In this document: positions 5,336 through 8,085 of the stretch, piece after piece
Numbering within the stretch: the first letter of the stretch is position 1
Layout of the letters: every line of letters begins with the position of its first letter
Assembly (NCBI GenBank): GCA_015655165.1
Contig: JAATFN010000208.1
Location: 1 to 8,085, forward strand
DNA length: 8,085 nucleotides
From: Betaproteobacteria bacterium
GTDB taxonomy: Bacteria > Pseudomonadota > Gammaproteobacteria > Burkholderiales > Burkholderiaceae_D
Reading direction: 5' to 3'
Program-made: the position numbers and the translations under genes
The notes under the pieces: model-generated
Databases searched by the model: none
What the model was told of the DNA's origin: nothing
What the model saw: the letters and a program-made list of their open reading frames with translations, nothing else

Positions 5336-7930
5336 ATGCGTCTGGACAAACTTACTACAAAACTGCAGGAAGCATTAGCAGATGCGCAAAGTCAGGCTGT
5401 GGGTCATGATAACCAGTATATCGAACCGGTTCACCTGTTAATTGCGTTATTAAATCAAGATGATGGTGGCACACGTTCTTTATTGCAAAGGGCGGGCGTC
5501 AATGTTGCAGGTTTGACGAAAGCATTGCAAGATGCCGTATCGCGCTTGCCGCAAGTGTCGGGCAACGGCGGCGAGGTGCAAGTCGGTCGTGAACTCGGTG
5601 CTTTATTGAATCTGGCAGATAAAGAAGCACAAAAGCGGGGCGACCAGTTTATTGCCAGTGAAATGGCCTTGCTTGGCTTGGTCGATGATAAATCCGATGC
5701 CGGTAAACTTGCCCGCGAAAACGGTCTCACCCGCAAGGCTTTGGAAGCGGCAATTACGGCTGTACGGGGTGGCGAGAATGTGTCGTCCCAGCAAGATGAA
5801 GGTCAGCGTGAAGCCCTCAAGAAATACACACTGGATTTAACCGAGCGTGCCCGTAATGGCAAGTTGGATCCTGTCATTGGTCGCGATGATGAAATTCGTC
5901 GTGCTATCCAGATATTGCAACGTCGCAGTAAAAACAATCCTGTCTTGATCGGTGAGCCTGGCGTGGGTAAAACCGCGATTGTTGAAGGTCTGGCACAACG
6001 TATTGTCAATGGCGAAGTTCCTGACAGCTTAAAGTCCAAACGTGTGTTGTCACTGGATATGGCTGCTTTGTTGGCAGGTGCGAAATATCGTGGCGAATTC
6101 GAGGAACGCTTGAAAGCTGTCTTGAAAGAGATTGCACAAGACGAAGGACAGACGATTGTCTTTATCGACGAACTCCATACGATGGTCGGCGCAGGTAAGG
6201 CCGAAGGGGCGATGGATGCGGGTAATATGTTAAAACCTGCATTGGCCCGGGGCGAGCTCCATTGTATTGGTGCGACTACGCTGGACGAATATCGTCAGTA
6301 CATTGAAAAAGATGCGGCTCTGGAGCGTCGTTTTCAGAAGATTATTGTCGATGAACCGAGTGTTGAAGCGACAATTGCGATTTTGCGTGGTTTACAGGAA
6401 AAGTATGAAGTTCATCACGGCGTCGATATTACCGACCCGGCGATTGTTGCTGCAGCAGAATTGTCGCATCGCTATATTACCGACCGTTTTCTGCCGGATA
6501 AAGCAATTGATTTGATTGACGAGGCAGCAGCTAAAATCAAAATCGAGATTGACTCCAAACCGGAGGTCATGGATAAACTTGATCGTCGCTTGATCCAGTT
6601 AAAGATCGAACGTGAAGCGATCCGTAAAGAAAAAGATGAAGCTTCGCATAAACGCTTGGCGTTAATCGAGGAAGAAATCACACGTCTGGAACGTGAGTAT
6701 GCCGATCTGGAAGAAGTCTGGAAATCGGAAAAAGCGTCAGTACAGGGTAGCCAGCAACTGAAAGAGGAAATCGAAAAAATCCGCTTGCAGATGGAAGAAG
6801 CTACCCGTAAGAGTGATTGGCAAAAAGTGTCCGAGTTAAAATACGGGAAACTTGCAGAACTCGAAAAAGCACTGGAAGTACAAAACAAGCGTGATGCCGC
6901 ACAAGACAATAGTGAAGCAGCAAAACCAAAACTTGTACGTACTCAGGTGGGTGTTGAGGAAATCGCTGAAATCGTTTCACGTGTCACCGGTATTCCGGTA
7001 TCGAAAATGATGCAGGGTGAGCGTGAAAAACTGCTGCATATGGAAGATGTGTTGCACGAACGTGTCATCGGTCAGCATGAAGCCATTACAGCAGTGTCCG
7101 ACGCGATTCGTCGTTCGCGGGCGGGTTTGGGTGACCCAAGCAAACCATACGGTTCGTTCATGTTTTTGGGGCCTACAGGTGTTGGTAAAACTGAACTCTG
7201 TAAGGCATTGGCATTCTACTTATTTGATTCCGAAGATGCATTGATTCGGATCGATATGAGTGAATTTATGGAGAAGCATTCTGTAGCGCGTTTGATTGGT
7301 GCGCCTCCTGGCTATGTCGGCTATGAAGAGGGCGGTTATCTGACAGAAGCCGTCAGACGTAAACCGTACAGTGTGATCTTATTGGACGAGATCGAAAAAG
7401 CCCATCCGGATGTCTTTAATGTCTTGTTGCAAGTGTTGGATGATGGACGGATGACTGATGGTCAGGGACGTACCGTCAATTTTAAAAACACGGTTATTGT
7501 GATGACCTCGAATCTGGGTTCACATCGGATCCAGTCGATGGAGAAAAATACGCCAGAAGAAATAAAAGCTGCCGTGATGGAAGAAGTGAAGTTGCACTTC
7601 CGTCCTGAATTCATCAACCGTGTGGACGAGATTGTGGTGTTTCATGCGCTTGACGAGAAAAACATTGGTGCGATTGCCAAGATCCAGTTGCATCATGTCG
7701 AAGAACGACTGGCAAAAATGGATATGGGTTTTGCGATCAACGATGCGGCACTGCAAAAAATCGCAGAGGCAGGTTTCGACCCGGTATATGGTGCGCGTCC
7801 ATTAAAACGTGCAATCCAGCAGGAAATCGAAAACCCGCTGTCACGTTTGATCTTGAAGGGCGATTTTGGTCCGAAAGATGTTATTCACGTCACAGTAAAA
7901 GACGGTACATTGGCTTTTACGAAGGACTAA
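5336..7930 (+). CDS. clpB: ATP-dependent disaggregase ClpB
   Basis: Hexameric AAA+ chaperone (Hsp104 family) that works with DnaK-DnaJ-GrpE to thread aggregated proteins through its pore. At 864 residues it is full length (Escherichia coli 857). The N-domain covers about 1-145. NBD1 has Walker A GEPGVGKT (206-213, Lys212), Walker B IVFIDE (274-279, Glu279) and pore-loop Tyr251 in [10 protein letters not shown]. The coiled-coil middle domain at about 410-525 is dense in Glu/Lys/Arg and marks ClpB rather than ClpA or ClpC. NBD2 has Walker A GPTGVGKT (612-619, Lys618), Walker B ILLDE (681-685, Glu685) and pore-loop Tyr660 in [17 protein letters not shown] (819-827) is the sensor-2 region. There is no ClpP-binding IGF/L loop, as expected. 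All key residues are present. The ATG has GGAG seven nt upstream. It sits alone behind a sigma-32-like promoter. Confidence 0.98.
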   Translation: MRLDKLTTKLQEALADAQSQAVGHDNQYIEPVHLLIALLNQDDGGTRSLLQRAGVNVAGLTKALQDAVSRLPQVSGNGGEVQVGRELGALLNLADKEAQKRGDQFIASEMALLGLVDDKSDAGKLARENGLTRKALEAAITAVRGGENVSSQQDEGQREALKKYTLDLTERARNGKLDPVIGRDDEIRRAIQILQRRSKNNPVLIGEPGVGKTAIVEGLAQRIVNGEVPDSLKSKRVLSLDMAALLAGAKYRGEFEERLKAVLKEIAQDEGQTIVFIDELHTMVGAGKAEGAMDAGNMLKPALARGELHCIGATTLDEYRQYIEKDAALERRFQKIIVDEPSVEATIAILRGLQEKYEVHHGVDITDPAIVAAAELSHRYITDRFLPDKAIDLIDEAAAKIKIEIDSKPEVMDKLDRRLIQLKIEREAIRKEKDEASHKRLALIEEEITRLEREYADLEEVWKSEKASVQGSQQLKEEIEKIRLQMEEATRKSDWQKVSELKYGKLAELEKALEVQNKRDAAQDNSEAAKPKLVRTQVGVEEIAEIVSRVTGIPVSKMMQGEREKLLHMEDVLHERVIGQHEAITAVSDAIRRSRAGLGDPSKPYGSFMFLGPTGVGKTELCKALAFYLFDSEDALIRIDMSEFMEKHSVARLIGAPPGYVGYEEGGYLTEAVRRKPYSVILLDEIEKAHPDVFNVLLQVLDDGRMTDGQGRTVNFKNTVIVMTSNLGSHRIQSMEKNTPEEIKAAVMEEVKLHFRPEFINRVDEIVVFHALDEKNIGAIAKIQLHHVEERLAKMDMGFAINDAALQKIAEAGFDPVYGARPLKRAIQQEIENPLSRLILKGDFGPKDVIHVTVKDGTLAFTKD
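5766..5782 (+). promoter_or_regulatory. Possible internal translation start in clpB (short form)
   Basis: Codon 149 is GTG (5780-5782), preceded by the purine-rich GGGGTGG at 5766-5772. In Escherichia coli the short ClpB form lacking the N-domain starts at a GTG encoding Val149, in a comparable GGES-V context. Here the context is GGEN-V with identical numbering. The short isoform is therefore likely conserved, but this is by analogy only. Confidence 0.45.
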
Positions 7931-7984
7931 GCAGTATCGATTTAATGCGACGTGGGTAAAAAAAACTGCGGTGTTGAACTGTAT

Positions 7985-8017
7985 CCCAAAGGTTAGGTGT
8001 CAAGCCTAACCTTTGGG
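7985..8017. repeat. 13-bp perfect inverted repeat downstream of clpB
   Basis: CCCAAAGGTTAGG (7985-7997) and CCTAACCTTTGGG (8005-8017) pair without mismatch around a 7-nt loop. Neither flank has a T-tract. It lies 54 nt after the clpB stop. It may act as a 3'-end stabiliser or a terminator lacking a U-tail, or it may be a dispersed palindromic element. The remaining bases to the window end hold only small 5-bp hairpins and no recognisable gene. Confidence 0.85.
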
Positions 8018-8085
8018 GCTGAGTTGGGTCATCAGGATTCCATCCTAAATTAAACCTCTATCGATTCAAATAATCGTTGAAGAAA

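Overview
The window looks like chromosomal backbone from a betaproteobacterium, most likely order Burkholderiales, and Oxalobacteraceae-like if one had to choose. This rests on the protein styles of Hom, ThrC and ClpB, on the hom / thrC / clpB neighbourhood, and on a base composition that by eye is near half GC, lower than most Burkholderia relatives. No database search was possible, so the taxon is an inference.

Layout from left to right. Positions 1-79 hold a short tail of unseen upstream sequence and a strong intrinsic terminator that sits almost against the next start. Next is hom (homoserine dehydrogenase, +), which ends at a bidirectional terminator shared with a convergent gene. Two minus-strand genes follow: an exported protein with CsgG/LpoB-like features (2881 down to 2090), then a small exported protein of the surface-adhesin E type (1935 down to 1486). 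thrC (threonine synthase, +) starts from its own promoter-like sequence with a perfect TATAAT and ends at its own terminator. crcB (fluoride channel, +) follows, then a 253-base gap, then clpB (disaggregase, +) and a 155-base tail with a large palindrome.

How the genes work together. Hom and ThrC are two steps of one pathway: aspartate semialdehyde to homoserine, and phosphohomoserine to threonine. In many Burkholderiales they are adjacent on the same strand. Here they are split by the two minus-strand envelope genes, and each has its own terminator, so they appear to be separate transcription units. ClpB belongs to the heat-shock chaperone network and has a sigma-32-like promoter. CrcB exports fluoride and has no obvious link to its neighbours.

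No defence system, CRISPR array, transposon or other evident novel system is present. The points most worth a second look are: a perfect 28-bp palindrome inside the CsgG/LpoB-like gene; the envelope-gene island between hom and thrC; a probable fossil of an AraC-type regulator in the crcB-clpB gap, overlapped by a strong inverted repeat; a hairpin overlapping the -35 of the clpB promoter; the terminator against hom; and a 13-bp inverted repeat after clpB with no T-tract.
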